The notes below the pieces were generated by a model. It worked only from the letters and a program-made list of their open reading frames with translations. It ran no database searches and was not told the origin of the DNA. Below are positions 8,833 through 20,029 of a DNA stretch of 64,000 nucleotides, piece after piece; within the stretch, counting starts at the first letter, position 1, and every line of letters starts with the position of its first letter. The translations under genes were made by a program, and so were the position numbers. The stretch is from Diplonema papillatum (Eukaryota; Euglenozoa; Diplonemea; Diplonemida; Diplonemidae), in assembly GCA_030068145.1 (NCBI GenBank), contig JAPJBO010000256.1, positions 1 through 64,000 on the forward strand. Reading direction: 5' to 3'.

Positions 8833-10823
8833 GCCACCTTGCTAGATAAATCCTGCCGCGGAAAAGGAGCCCTTTCATTCGCTGGGGTCACCACGGCCCT
8901 CTTCCGTGTGCCTTCACGCGGAAGGAAACAGTAGGCATTATTCAAAGACGCCGCGCCCCCTTCCCCCCCCTTCAATTTGTTAGTCTCTGGTGTCCAGGTC
9001 GGCGACCATGTTCTCGCACTGCTCAGTCAACTTCCGCACTCATCCGTCTCTCGAGCCTCGCTCACGAAACGGCTTCTGGTTTTTTTGATGTTGGCAAGAG
9101 CTTCCGCCAGCGCTTGCATTGCTTGTTGTTTGCTAGTACTTTTGTCCCCTGTACTGATATTTGTGGTCGACACACACATCAGTATAGACTTTCTCCGACG
9201 TGCTGCAATTCCTGCTTGGGGAGACGTCAAGGTGTCCTCAAGCAGCGGCACCGCAAAAAGAGACGTGATGAATCTGCCAACCAGACGCATTCGTTAAACT
9301 GCTTTCCGTCTTCGGTATTCTGAGAGGAGGCGTGGGGAGGGATCCCGGCGGGTTGGCAGGACCTTGGGATACAAGGTTGGTCTCCGGCTGGCTACCGACG
9401 GGGTATTACGTTCGAAGATTCTTCCGATCTGATTCGGGAGTGCGGGGAGGATGGGTGCGTGGATGTTCGAAGATGGGAACGAATCAATCCTGCAGAGACT
9501 ATGATGCGTAGAGAGGAACTGATTGCAAGAGTTACAAGAGTTTCATTAAAACTGCAGCACTGATTATGAGTCATACAACAAATTCATGTCAGAAGAGAGT
9601 GCATACTTAAGAAGCGAGCCATGTTGACACAGTTACGGTCGATGGAGATAGCTCTCCGGATGTCGCTCAGGTTTCAATTCTTGCGTGCTTCCAAGATCAA
9701 CTTCTCTGCGTCCAGATTCTTCGAATACTTCAAAAGGTCGGTGGGAGATTAGAATTTGAGGTGAGAGCGTTCCTGCGAAAAGGTTGACAATCACGGCAAA
9801 AAACGTACGAAGCTGTTGGTGTACACCTACCATTTGCCCACGATTTCAGTTTATTTGGTCTGGTTCGTCAATGAAGCCCCGTCTTGAGCAGGCACAGCAT
9901 CGAAAACGCAGTTTCAGTGCTGCCCACGGGTTCGGCGTGCACTGTTAGCCACCATGTGGGTGCTGACACTGCAATTCCTGCCCTGCCGCCCAAGAGTAGC
10001 GCTGCCGTTACTGCACCCTAAGATGGCCCTTGAGGAGCGTAGCCTGCCAATGGAAGCGACGAGCTTAAAGCACTGACCTACGCCCTTAGATGGCCCTTGA
10101 GGTAGGTCAGTTTGTTGAACGCTTACGTCCGCCACTCAACCCAGATCTACCTGTGTGTGTGCTACAGCGCATTTTTTCTTTGATCTTTCGCAGCTGGCAG
10201 TCTCCTCAAGCATTTCCTACAACCAGCAGGTGCTTATACAAAAAAGAGGTAGTCCCCTGCGTGAGCCGCGACAGCAAACACTTGCAACAGGTTCTCGAGG
10301 CGCAAATGCTTTTCGACGAGCGGAACGGAAGGTCTACATGTAGTGGAACAAATGCTCGAGACGTGAAACGCGAATCTATGCGCTTACGCCGCAGTGACCC
10401 ATGCCGATAGCGACAGCGGGAGACTTTGAGCAGTACAAGAAAAAGGGGGAAGCAAAGCCAGCACAGCACAGAGGAGTTTCTGCTCTTCGTATTTTCTGAC
10501 GAGAACTGCCTAGAAGAAAGGGAAAAGTAAGAACACGTCTTTGTAACTGATAGCACTAGCGCAAGGGAATGTTGAGTGACTGCCTTAACCCGGGGAAACG
10601 AGCTTGGGCGAGGTCACCGGGGGGTTAGGGAGGGTGGGAAAACTTGAATTTTTCTTTGAACCAACCACACCCTGAAGGCTGTGTGAAGTTCTCTAATCGA
10701 CTTTCGTGGTGCATCAACTCCCTCAGTGAAACTGTGACAGTGACGACTTCGCACCGCATCTCGGATGGCCAACAAGGAGCAAGGGGTTGGCACGAGGCAG
10801 GGAACTAAGCCGGTCGATCCGCT
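8833..10823. other. No convincing gene; possible minus-strand exon near 9030-9240
   Basis: I see no recognisable gene here. One minus-strand frame at about 9240-9030 reads like a helical coiled-coil segment (SKQQAMQALAEALANIKKTR). A second frame just beyond continues in similar style (VRKLTEQCENMVADLDTRD, then a stop), so it may be a broken or spliced exon. A 15-bp string AGATGGCCCTTGAGG occurs twice, at about 10022 and 10088. Confidence 0.25.
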
Positions 10824-11033
10824 CCTGATAGACCGTGAGAGACAGTCGAATCCAGACGAATCTAAATGCAGCTGCAGGGGATAGGGATGGACCTGATAGA
10901 CCGTGAGAGACAGTCGAATCCAGACGAATCTAAATGCAGCTGCAGGGGATAGGGATGGACCTGATAGACCGTGAGAGACAGTCGAATCCAGCACCAGACG
11001 AAACTAAATGCAGCTGCAGGGGATAGGGATGGA
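10824..11033 (+). repeat. 68-bp tandem repeat, three copies
   Basis: Units start at 10824, 10892 and 10960 with CCTGATAGACCGTGAGAGAC. The third carries a 6-bp insertion and one substitution. A fourth copy begins at 11034 and is cut off after seven bases. Confidence 0.93.
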
Positions 11034-11153
11034 CCTGATTGCACTGTTTGCCTCCGCACGTCCGGAGTCTGACGAGCCCGAAAACCCACCGGAATGATTC
11101 CGCGCACTTCCTTTTCTCCCTCATGAGTTGTCCCCCGCGGTCTATTACTAATA

Positions 11154-11195
11154 CAGACATGTCGGCGACAGACAAGCCTGTCGCCGACATGTCTG
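11154..11195. repeat. Perfect inverted repeat, 18-bp arms, 6-nt loop
   Basis: The left arm CAGACATGTCGGCGACAG (11154-11171) is exactly complementary to the right arm (11178-11195), across the loop ACAAGC. No T-run follows, so it does not look like a simple terminator. It could form a stable hairpin or cruciform. Confidence 0.92.
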
Positions 11196-12834
11196 AAAAC
11201 GCTCAGGCGTATTACAAGTATTGACATGGAAGAAAGAAGCGTGCGGGAAAGAAGGCTCTGGAGCAGGTTGCGCGAGAGGTTGGGTTTCTGACAAACTGTA
11301 CCCTGGGACGATGGTGACCGTTTGATCCGGCAAGAAATCAAGCAGCACAGGATCAGTGGCTTTGTCGTAGTTCCAGAAACGAAGAAAAAGAAGAAGCTGG
11401 AACAGAGCCTGGATCACCAAGGAAAAGGTCCTCCAACAGCGACATAGAAGAAAGGGCGAAGATAACACAGTGTGTATGCGAAAGATACCCGCGTAGACAC
11501 GTACTACTTCTACTGCAGGCGAGTTCCTTCTCCCACCCCGTCCCCCCATTTCCAGTCTTTTCTCCTTTTCTTTTTTCATAAGCGCCAGCTTGGAAGGAAA
11601 TGCTCCAGACAAAGAGCCGAAGGGATCCCAAGTGCTGTAACTACCGAACCACGTGTTGAACGGACGTGAGGTCATGCGGGTCTACCCCTACACGACAAGT
11701 CACAAGCACAACAGGTCAAAAATCCTGAGAGAGAAAACAGCACACGGTGGTGTAAGCGAAGAACAAGTCAGATTGTGTTTGTATTGTATTTGCCCCTCTA
11801 CCTCTATATTTCCTCCCCTCCATTCGGAGTCGAAGCAGCTACGTCGAGTATTTTTGCGATATCTCGCCTCGCCCCTTTTGCGCGACCCACTTGTTATGAA
11901 GAGAAGAAGGGATATCTGTTTTGTTGATAACACGGGACGAACACTGTGGCCACATGGGTTTAAACTGTGTTCACACGTAATCACGTGTTTTGTCTTTGCA
12001 TATGGTATGTCACACGTTGTATAACATGTGAGACATGGAGGGGGAGGGGGTGTGGGCATGAAGATACTGGAGGAACAATGATGATGGTGTGCTTGTATGC
12101 GCTCTGGGTAGCCAACATGAAATAGGGACGGTAGCTTCTTGTCTTTGTCTTGATCAGCTGGGTTTCGACGAATGACGTAGCACAACACGCATATCATCTG
12201 CGGGATTTATAGGGGAACCAGTTCGGCCTTGCAACTAACAGACCTTGCGAACGAGATGAAAGGAAAATGTTGGATTTGGACGTATTTTGGACCGGGCTTG
12301 TTATTGGACCGGACAAGTTTTGGATTTTTTGGCCAACAATAAGCGAACTTTACTCGAATAAGCAAGTGGGGATTTTTTGTCCGGTCCAAAACATTTTACG
12401 GTATATCGCTTACCCCGCCTGTACATCACCATCTCAATACTTTGCCAGAACCTTTGTTGCACACACGCCCTCCTTCCCTGCCCCCTTTAGACAGTTTACC
12501 ACGTGAAACCTCATAACAAGTGGGCCGCGTGGGCTAGCCAAAGTGATAACTATTGTGAAGATGTAAGTAAAGGGAGGCGGTCGGGGGGGGCGCGGGCGGA
12601 TAATTGTACACTTATTCGACAGAGACCTGATCGCCAAAAGGACTGTTTTCTTTTTGTAGAAACAATGCATTGGAGGCACGTAGTACAAAGCAAACACACG
12701 CCTATTCTTTTTTATATGCCCCACACAGGGGGATTTCAAGGCGAGCCAGCAGCGAGTCAATAGTCGCTGGTCGATGCACACGAGCTAGACGGCGGAAGTA
12801 GGCGCTGTCATTGACAGCCCGCCTTCATGCGGTT
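11196..12834. other. No supported gene
   Basis: Several open frames exist on both strands, but none shows a family motif or repeat-aware coding signal. The only local structure is a loose inverted similarity around GGACCGG near 12287-12385 (TTGGACCGG and CCGGTCCAA). I see nothing else to support. Confidence 0.3.
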
Positions 12835-13267
12835 CTTTTCGTAGACCCAGCAGTCCATGATATCCTTCGCGAGTTCTCCGTATCTAAGAGGTAATTGCGC
12901 AGATTGCAAATCGTTGTGCTGCCAGGTTCAACGGGCCCCTACTACTATCTGGGCGGTCACTTCATTCCGAAGATTCTGGAAGGAGTTCCGTTCCGCGAAG
13001 GGACGGAAGTCGTTATCAATCTCTGAGTTCTGGTTTGCGCTCAGTCCCCTTAAGAAGTAGTGCGCGTCTCGGGTAAGCAGCAAGCCGCCGATGCCAAAAG
13101 ACATCTCCTACAACGACACGCCCACCTATTTAAGGGTCGAGATCTCGTTCGTTAACGGAATCAACCTGACAAATCACTCCACCAACCAGGAGCGGCCATG
13201 CACCACCACACAATTCATCGAGAAAGAGCTCTCAATCTGTCAAATTCTTGAGATCGTCCTGACCTAG
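12835..13267 (+). pseudogene. Decayed coding stretch, unknown family
   Basis: Two plus-strand segments look protein-like although no long ORF spans them. The first (about 12910-13025) reads PYYYLGGHFIPKILEGVPFR then EGTEVVINL before a stop. The second is a clean 58-codon frame from ATG 13091 to TAG 13265-13267 and reads MPKDISYNDTPTYLRVEISF and onwards with NGINLTNHSTNQ. Stops and a frame change separate them. I do not recognise the family. It may be a dead gene, a mobile-element fragment, or exons of an unrecognised gene. Confidence 0.3.
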
Positions 13268-13779
13268 TAAAATTCCCCGTGTTGAGTCAAATAATCAGCA
13301 CAGGCAGTAAACCTGTCAGAATGTCACCTCTTTCTCGGTCTGGGAGTCTTCTTCTCCGTAGTTGCACAGGTTGCTCGTCGATGGTTGTCAATACGCGCTC
13401 TACAGTGCCCCTCTGACCGCACGGTGTGTGGCATGACAGCTCTTCTGACGATGGTTTTCGGTCGTGGGTGTGGTTCGCTGGTAGACATGTCGGTGACGTC
13501 GTAGAAAAGACCTGTGGTGCAACTGGTGGAAACAGGCGAGTAACCGGAACGAAAGACCTCTCCATCCGGACCAGACCGCTCTAGTTTCTTCATTTATTAC
13601 GCTCGATTACGCTCGATCAGGGGGTAGGTGAATTGGCTCATAAACTGGGATATAAGGACACAAATTTGTTTTGAGTGGGATATAAGGGCATTACACCTTT
13701 TTTTTTTTGCGCATTTGAGGTGCGCAAAAGATCGGATCGGCCGGACATTGTCTGCGCCACGAATGCTGGTGCCTCCCCT
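13268..13779. other. No supported gene
   Basis: I see no coding motif. A short run of T (13700-13710) sits between two related strings: TTTGAGTGGGATATAAGGGC and an upstream AAACTGGGATATAAGGAC. Beyond it the DNA grades into the satellite to the right. Confidence 0.3.
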
Positions 13780-14640
13780 GAGCAACGAGCGGCACCAGAA
13801 TGACAGTGAACGGCCATAGAGCGGTACCAGAACGACTGTGCCAGAATGCCAGCCAATGACCAAGGAGTGCGCCAGAACGACTGCAGATCCCCAGAGATCG
13901 CCCCAAGAATGACAGCCAATGACCAGCAAGCGGCACTAGAACGACTGCAATAGCCAAACTGCGGAACGAGAACGACTGCAACTGGCCGGAGATCGCCCAG
14001 GAAGGACAGCCAATGACCAACGAGCGGCACCAGAATGACAGCGAACGGCCATAGAGCGGTACCAGAACGACTGTGCCAGAATGCCAGCCAATGACCAAGG
14101 AGTGCGCCAGAACGACTAGAGATCGCCCAGGAAGGACAGCCAATGACCAACGAGCGGTACCAGAACGACTGTGCCAGAATGCCAGCCAATGGCCAAGGAA
14201 TGCGCCAGAACGACTGCAGATTGCCAGAGATCGCCCCCAGAATGACAGCCAATGACCAGCAAGCGGCACTAGAATGACTGCCTATGACCAATGAACGGCG
14301 CTAGAATGACCACAAATGCCCATTAGCCACACCTGACTGACGGTGAACGGACCAAGAGCGGCGCTAAACGACTGCAATGGCCAAACTGCGGAACGAGAAC
14401 GACCGCAACTGGCAATGACCAACGACGCGGCACCAGAATACAGCGAACGGCCATAGAGCATTACCAGAACGACTGTGCCAGAATGCCAGCAAATGGCCAA
14501 GGAGCGGCGCCAGAACGACGCCAATGGCCAACGAATGGTGCTAGAACGACACCCAATGTCCAACGAACGGCCGGCAAATGACCGCAGAACGGTGCCAGAC
14601 TGAAGCGGCACCAGAGTTAATGAACGGCGTCACACGTGAA
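13780..14640 (+). repeat. Degenerate ~30-bp satellite (CCAGAACGACTG family)
   Basis: Phrases such as CCAGAATGCCAGCCAATGAC, GAGCGGTACCAGAACGACTG and ACCAAGGAGTGCGCCAGAAC recur dozens of times with substitutions and length changes. Longer blocks are also repeated, for example 13800-13870 and 14034-14110. Open frames across it (repeated HWLAFWHSRSGT on the minus strand) are repeat artefacts. The same family reappears at 19858-20029 and 20990-21440. Confidence 0.88.
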
Positions 14641-15352
14641 TAGTATCGTTTGGCTGAACAGGAAACTGTCCAAACCTGTCAAAGAATCCTGATTAATCAT
14701 CAGTCAAAGACAGTTGGATAAACAACAAAGACTGCCTGCGTCGGCCGCGCTTGCAGCGCGTTTCCGAGGAACACCACGAGGAGGTGCAGGTCAGACTTTT
14801 GTCCATCATGTCAAAAACAAGCAATGAGCCATAATCTGGACTTCGAAGCGGAGGATGATGAGGGAAATCCTTTGTGTGACTCTTGATCTCTTTGAAGAAC
14901 AGTTTCCTGCAGTTCACAGATGAGTGCCCGTTCTCCTGATGTCGAAATGGGGGGGAAGTTCCGATCTTCGAAAGAACGTCGTTCGTCTGAACTTCGAATT
15001 CCTGTGAGGGTTTCTTCAGGTGCATCGGTCAAAACTATCATCAAATTGAGCACCACCCATACCGCTCTCCGAACCTGTTCACTTACTCGCAAAAAAATGG
15101 CATACTTCATTGTTTCCGGTGGGCGCCAAAACAACCGGCATTGAACCTCGTCACCCCGCCATCTTTTATTTTGGTGTCATGTTCTTCCGGTTGTTTTTAT
15201 TACCTTTTTTTGTCGTTTCATTTTGAATGGGTTCAACTTCTTCTTGCTCGAGTCGGGCCTCCCATAGATGAGAGGCCCCCTTTCCTGGACAAGACGGCCG
15301 CCTTCTTTCAAAGGTTCGGGATTCACGAGGGGGCCCGCTAGGGCCACCGAGA
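14641..15352 (+). repeat. Left copy of a ~0.7-kb direct duplication
   Basis: This segment matches 20030-20755 in order and orientation, with small indels. It starts near GTTTGGCTGAACAGGAAACT and ends exactly at GGGCCCGCTAGGGCCACCGAG. Both copies follow the CCAGAACGACTG satellite. Open frames on both strands are conserved between copies, such as plus-strand SPDVEMGGKFRSSKERRSSE and minus-strand GPLIYGRPDSSKKK, but I recognise no family. LTRs are unlikely: there are no clear TG/CA ends, primer-binding site or internal pol. Confidence 0.85.
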
Positions 15353-15965
15353 CTATAAATATTTGTGGCTTCAAAACCCGTCCGTCACAGTATAAAATTC
15401 ACCTTCGTCGAAAATTTTTATAAAACTCAAAAAAAAAATTTCAATAGGGTCCCCTACAGAAATCCGCGAAATAGCCTATAACAGTCCAGGTGTCAGGATT
15501 ACTATAAATATTTGTGGCTTCAAAACCCGTCCGTCCGTCACAGTAAGATTTTCCTTGTTTAAAATTCACCTTTTCAATAGGGTCCCCTACAGAAATCCGC
15601 GAAATAGCCTATAACCAGTCCAGGTGTCAGGATTACTATAAATATTTGTGGCTTCAAAACCCGTCCGTCCGTCACAGTAAGATTTTCCTTGTTTAAAATT
15701 CACCTTCGTCGAAAATTTTTATAAAACTCAAAAAAAAAAATTCAATAGGGTCCCCTACAGAAATCCGCGAAATAGCCTATAACAGTCCAGGTGTCAGGAT
15801 ACTATAAATATTTGTGGCTTCAAAACCCGTCCGTCCGTCACAGTAAGATTTTCCTTGTTTAAAATTCACCTTCGTCGAAAATTTTTATAAAACTCAAAAA
15901 AAAAAATCAATAGGGTCCCCTACAGAAATCCGTGAAGTAGCCTATAACAGGCCAGGTGTCAGGAT
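15353..15965 (+). repeat. ~150-bp A/T-rich tandem repeat, about four copies
   Basis: Units contain ACTATAAATATTTGTGGCTT, CAAAACCCGTCCGTCCGTCA and TAGGGTCCCCTACAGAAATC. They start near 15352, 15503, 15635 and 15803. The second unit lacks the CGTCGAAAATTTTTATAAAA segment found in the others, which explains its shorter spacing. The last unit is followed by unique sequence. Confidence 0.9.
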
Positions 15966-16280
15966 TGGTCGGGTTTGCAGCACAGGTTTGAAATGTTTTT
16001 GTGCACAGCACCACCTACTTACAGGTACTGCTTTGAAGAATCCAGGGGCAGTCCAAGTGCCCCCCGATTTGGGAATTAAAAAATTAAAGGAAGAATTCGA
16101 CATACTGTACTCACACTCTTGTGGCTTCCCCCTTTTGCGCATCGCTTCATCGATATATTGCTTCATCAATCCATTGCTTCATCTATTGCTTTGCGTTTCT
16201 TTGTTGACTTCTTGTGCAGCAAGCTGGACCCTAAGTGCAATGCAAACAACACACCTTTCGTTCTGCCACTGTTTGTTGTA

Positions 16281-16803
16281 GGTGCTGTTGATGCTGTTGA
16301 TGCTGTTGATGCTGTTGATGCTGTTGCTGCTGTTGCTGCTGTTGGTGCTGTAGGTGCTGTAGGTGCTGTAGGTGCTGTTGGTGCTGTTGGTGCTGTTGGT
16401 GCTGTTGGTGCTGTTGGTGCTGTTGGTGCTGTTGGTGCTGTTGGTGCTGTTGATGCTGTTGGTGCTGTTGGTGCTGTTGGTGCTGTTGGTGCTGTTGGTG
16501 CTGTTGGTGCTGTTGGTGCTGTTGGTGCTGTTGGTGCTGTTGCTGTTGGTGCTGTTGATGCTGTTGATGCTGTTGGTGCTGTTGGTGCTGTTGGTGCTGT
16601 TGGTGCTGTTGGTGCTGTTGATGCTGTTGATGCTGTTGATGCTGTTGCTGCTGTTGCTGCTGTTGCTGCTGTAGGTGCTGTAGGTGCTGTTGGTGCTGTT
16701 GGTGCTGTTGGTGCTGTTGGTGCTGTTGGTGCTGTTGGTGCTGTTGGTGCTGTTGGTGCTGTTGGTGCTGTTGGTGCTGTTGGTGCTGTTGGTGCTGTTG
16801 GTG
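16281..16803 (+). repeat. 9-bp minisatellite TTGGTGCTG, about 58 units
   Basis: The unit TTGGTGCTG is interspersed with TTGATGCTG, TTGCTGCTG and TAGGTGCTG variants. Variants are grouped at both edges, in a roughly repeated pattern (16281-16375 and 16615-16690). All frames are open. The minus strand gives a Gln/His-rich 210-codon frame (16231-16863) that could be a real low-complexity exon, but nothing else supports this. Confidence 0.93.
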
Positions 16804-16919
16804 CTTGGGCAATGGTATGTGTTTGTTTCTGCTTCCTGACTCCTGCTGACGCTCCCCCCTCATCTTCTGCTTCTCTATCTGCTGCCCCTAGCTGTTACCC
16901 TGGCTGCCCCTCCTAGCTG

Positions 16920-19857
16920 ATGCTCATCTTGCTTATTCCCCTGTTGATGCAGCTGCTGCTGCTCCTCTATCTGCTGCCCCTCTAGCTGTTGCTCCTCCAG
17001 CTGCACTCATCTTGCTTCGTCCCTCTTTGCGGCTCCTCTAGCTGCTGCTCCTCTAGCTGCTCCTGTCTTGCCTCCAGTGGTTGCTCATCTTGCTTCCTTC
17101 TTGCTGCTGCTCCTCGAGCTGCTGCTCATCTTCCTTCTTCCCTCTTGCTGTAGCTCTTCCTCCTGCTTCTGCTCCTCTATCTGCCGCCCCTCTAGCTGTT
17201 CTATCCTCTAGCTGCTGCTCATCTTGCTTCTTTCTCTCTTGCTGCAGCTCTTCCTCCTGCTTCTGCTCCTCTTTCTGTTGCCCCTCTAGCTGTTTTATCC
17301 TAGCTGCTGCTCCTCTAGCTGCTACTCATCTTGCTTCTTCCCTCTTTGCTGCTCCTCGAGCTGCTGCTCATCTTGCTCCTGCTCATCTTCCTTCTTCCCT
17401 CTTGCTGTAGCTCTTCCTCCTGCTTCTGCTCCTCTATCTGCTGCCCCTCTAGCTGTTCTATCCTCTAGCTGCTGCTCATCTTCCTTCTTCCCTCTTGCTG
17501 TAGCTCTTCCTCCTGCTTCTGCTCCTCTATCTGCTGCCCCTCTAGCTGTTCTATCCTCTAGCTGCTGCTCATCTTGCTTCTTTCCTCTTGCTGCTGCTCC
17601 TCGAGCTGCTGCTCATCTTGTTCCTGCTCATCTTCCTTCTTCCCTCTTGCTGTAGCTCTTCCTCCTGCTTCTGCTCCTCTATCTGCCGCCCCTCTAGCTG
17701 TTCTATCCTCTAGCTGCTGCTCATCTTGCTTCTTTCTTTCTTGCTGCAGCTCTTCCTCCTGCTTCTGCTCCTCTTTCTGTTGCCCCTCTAGCTGTTTTAT
17801 CCTAGCTGCTGCTCCTCTAGCTGCTACTCATCTTGCTTCTTCCCTCTTTGCTGCTCCTCGAGCTGCTGCTCTTCTTGCTCCTGCTCATCTTCCTTCTTCC
17901 CTCTTGCTGTAGCTCTTCCTCCTGCTTCTGCTCCTCTATCTGCTGCCCCTCTAGCTGTTCTATCCTCTAGCTGCTGCTCGTCTTCCTTCTTCCCTCTTGC
18001 TGTAGCTCTTCCTCCTGCTTCTGCTCCTCTATCTGCTGCCCCTCTAGCTGTTCTATCCTCTAGCTGCTGCTCATCTTGCTTCTTTCCTCTTGCTGCTGCT
18101 CCTCGAGCTGCTGCTCATCTTGTTCCTGCTCATCTTCCTTCTTCCCTCTTGCTGTAGCTCTTCCTCCTGCTTCTGCTCCTCTTTCTGTTGCCCCTCTAGC
18201 TGTTTTATCCTAGCTGCTGCTCCTCTAGCTGCTACTCATCTTGCTTCTTCCCTCTTTGCTGCTCCTCGAGCTGCTGCTCTTCTTGCTCCTGCTCATCTTC
18301 CTTCTTCCCTCTTGCTGTAGCTCTTCCTCCTGCTTCTGCTCCTCTATCTGCTGCCCCTCTAGCTGTTCTATCCTCTAGCTGCTGCTCGTCTTCCTTCTTC
18401 CCTCTTGCTGTAGCTCTTCCTCCTGCTTCTGCTCCTCTATCTGCTGCCCCTCTAGCTGTTCTATCCTCTAGCTGCTGCTCATCTTGCTTCTTTCCTCTTG
18501 CTGCTGCTCCTCGAGCTGCTGCTCATCTTGTTCCTGCTCATCTTCCTTCTTCCCTCTTGCTGTAGCTCTTCCTCCTGCTTCTGCTCCTCTATCTGCTGCC
18601 CCTCTAGCTGTTCTATCCTCTAGCTGCTGCTCATCTTGCTTCTTTCCTCTTGCTGCTGCTCCTCGAGCTGCTGCTCATCTTGTTCCTGCTCATCTTCCTT
18701 CTTCCCTCTTGCTGTAGCTCTTCCTCCTGCTTCTGCTCCTCTATCTGCCGCCCCTCTAGCTGTTCTATCCTCTAGCTGCTGCTCATCTTGCTTCTTTCTT
18801 TCTTGCTGCAGCTCTTCCTCCTGCTTCTGCTCCTCTTTCTGTTGCCCCTCTAGCTGTTTTATCCTAGCTGCTGCTCCTCTAGCTGCTACTCATCTTGCTT
18901 CTTCCCTCTTTGCTGCTCCTCGAGCTGCTGCTCATCTTGCTCCTGCTCATCTTCCTTCTTCCCTCTTGCTGTAGCTCTTCCTCCTGCTTCTGCTCCTCTA
19001 TCTGCTGCCCCTCTAGCTGTTCTATCCTCTAGCTGCTGCTCATCTTGCTTCTTTCCTCTTGCTGCTGCTCCTCGAGCTGCTGCTCATCTTGTTCCTGCTC
19101 ATCTTCCTTCTTCCCTCTTGCTGTAGCTCTTCCTCCTGCTTCTGCTCCTCTATCTGCTGCCCCTCTAGCTGTTCTATCCTCTAGCTGCTGCTCATCTTGC
19201 TTCTTTCCTCTCTGCTGCTGCTCCTCGAGCTGCTGCTCATCTTGTTCCTGCTCATCTTTCTTCTTCCCTCTTGCTGTAGCTCTTCCTCCTGCTTCTGCTC
19301 CTCTATCTGCTGCCCCTCTAGCTGTTCTATCCTCTAGCTGCTGCTCATCTTCCTTCTTTCTCTTTTTGCTGCAGCTCTTCCTCCTGCTTCTGCTCCTCTA
19401 TCTGCTGCCCCTCTAGCTGTTCTATCCTCTAGCTGCTGCTCATCTTGCTTCTTTCCTCTTGCTGCTGCTCCTCGAGCTGCTGCTCATCTTGTTCCTGCTC
19501 ATCTTCCTTCTTCCCTCTTGCTGTAGCTCTTCCTCCTGCTTCTGCTCCTCTATCTGCCGCCCCTCTAGCTGTTCTATCCTCTAGCTGCTGCTCATCTTGC
19601 TTCTTTCTTTCTTGCTGCAGCTCTTCCTCCTGCTTCTGCTCCTCTTTCTGTTGCCCCTCTAGCTGTTTTATCCTAGCTGCTGCTCCTCTAGCTGCTACTC
19701 ATCTTGCTTCTTCCCTCTTTGCTGCTCCTCGAGCTGCTGCTCTTCTTGCTCCTGCTCATCTTCCTTCTTCCCTCTTGCTGTAGCTCTTCCTCCTGCTTCT
19801 GCTCCTCTATCTGCTGCCCCTCTAGCTGTTCTATCCTCTAGCTGCTGCTCGAGCTGC
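16920..19857 (+). repeat. ~2.9-kb pyrimidine-rich higher-order tandem repeat
   Basis: The plus strand is overwhelmingly C and T. Blocks such as CTCTTGCTGTAGCTCTTCCT, CCTGCTTCTGCTCCTCTATC and GCCCCTCTAGCTGTTCTATC recur. Monomers of about 75-150 bp are assembled into longer units. A block starting CTTTCCTCTTGCTGCTGCTC begins near 17580, 18086, 18490, 18642, 19051 and 19451, with spacings of about 150, 400 and 510 bp. Plus-strand frames (SSCCCSSSCCSS) are repeat artefacts. The minus strand gives Glu/Gln-rich peptides with recurring stops. Confidence 0.92.
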
Positions 19858-20029
19858 TAGAATGACCAAAAATGCCCAAAGAGCCGCGCCAAAGAGCGGT
19901 ACTAGAGCGACTGCAAATCTCCAAAGCACCTTTGTTTGAAGGACTGCAGAACGGTGCCAGGTTGACAGCCAATGGCCAAGGATTGGCACCAGAATTAACG
20001 AACAGCGTGACACGTGAATGGTGTTGTTT
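19858..20029 (+). repeat. CCAGAACGACTG satellite, short block
   Basis: This block joins the pyrimidine array abruptly at 19858 with AGAATGACCAAAAATGCCCA and contains the same phrases as 13780-14640. It leads into the right copy of the 0.7-kb duplication, as the longer satellite does on the left. Confidence 0.8.

Noticed and set aside
16231-16863. 210-codon Gln/His protein and the matching plus-strand VGAVGA frame
   Set aside because: Both are translations of the 9-bp minisatellite, which is open in all frames. No flanking coding evidence.
17081-19783. Ser/Cys-rich ORFs repeated across 17-20 kb
   Set aside because: They are shadows of the pyrimidine-rich repeat, with the same peptides wherever the repeat unit recurs.
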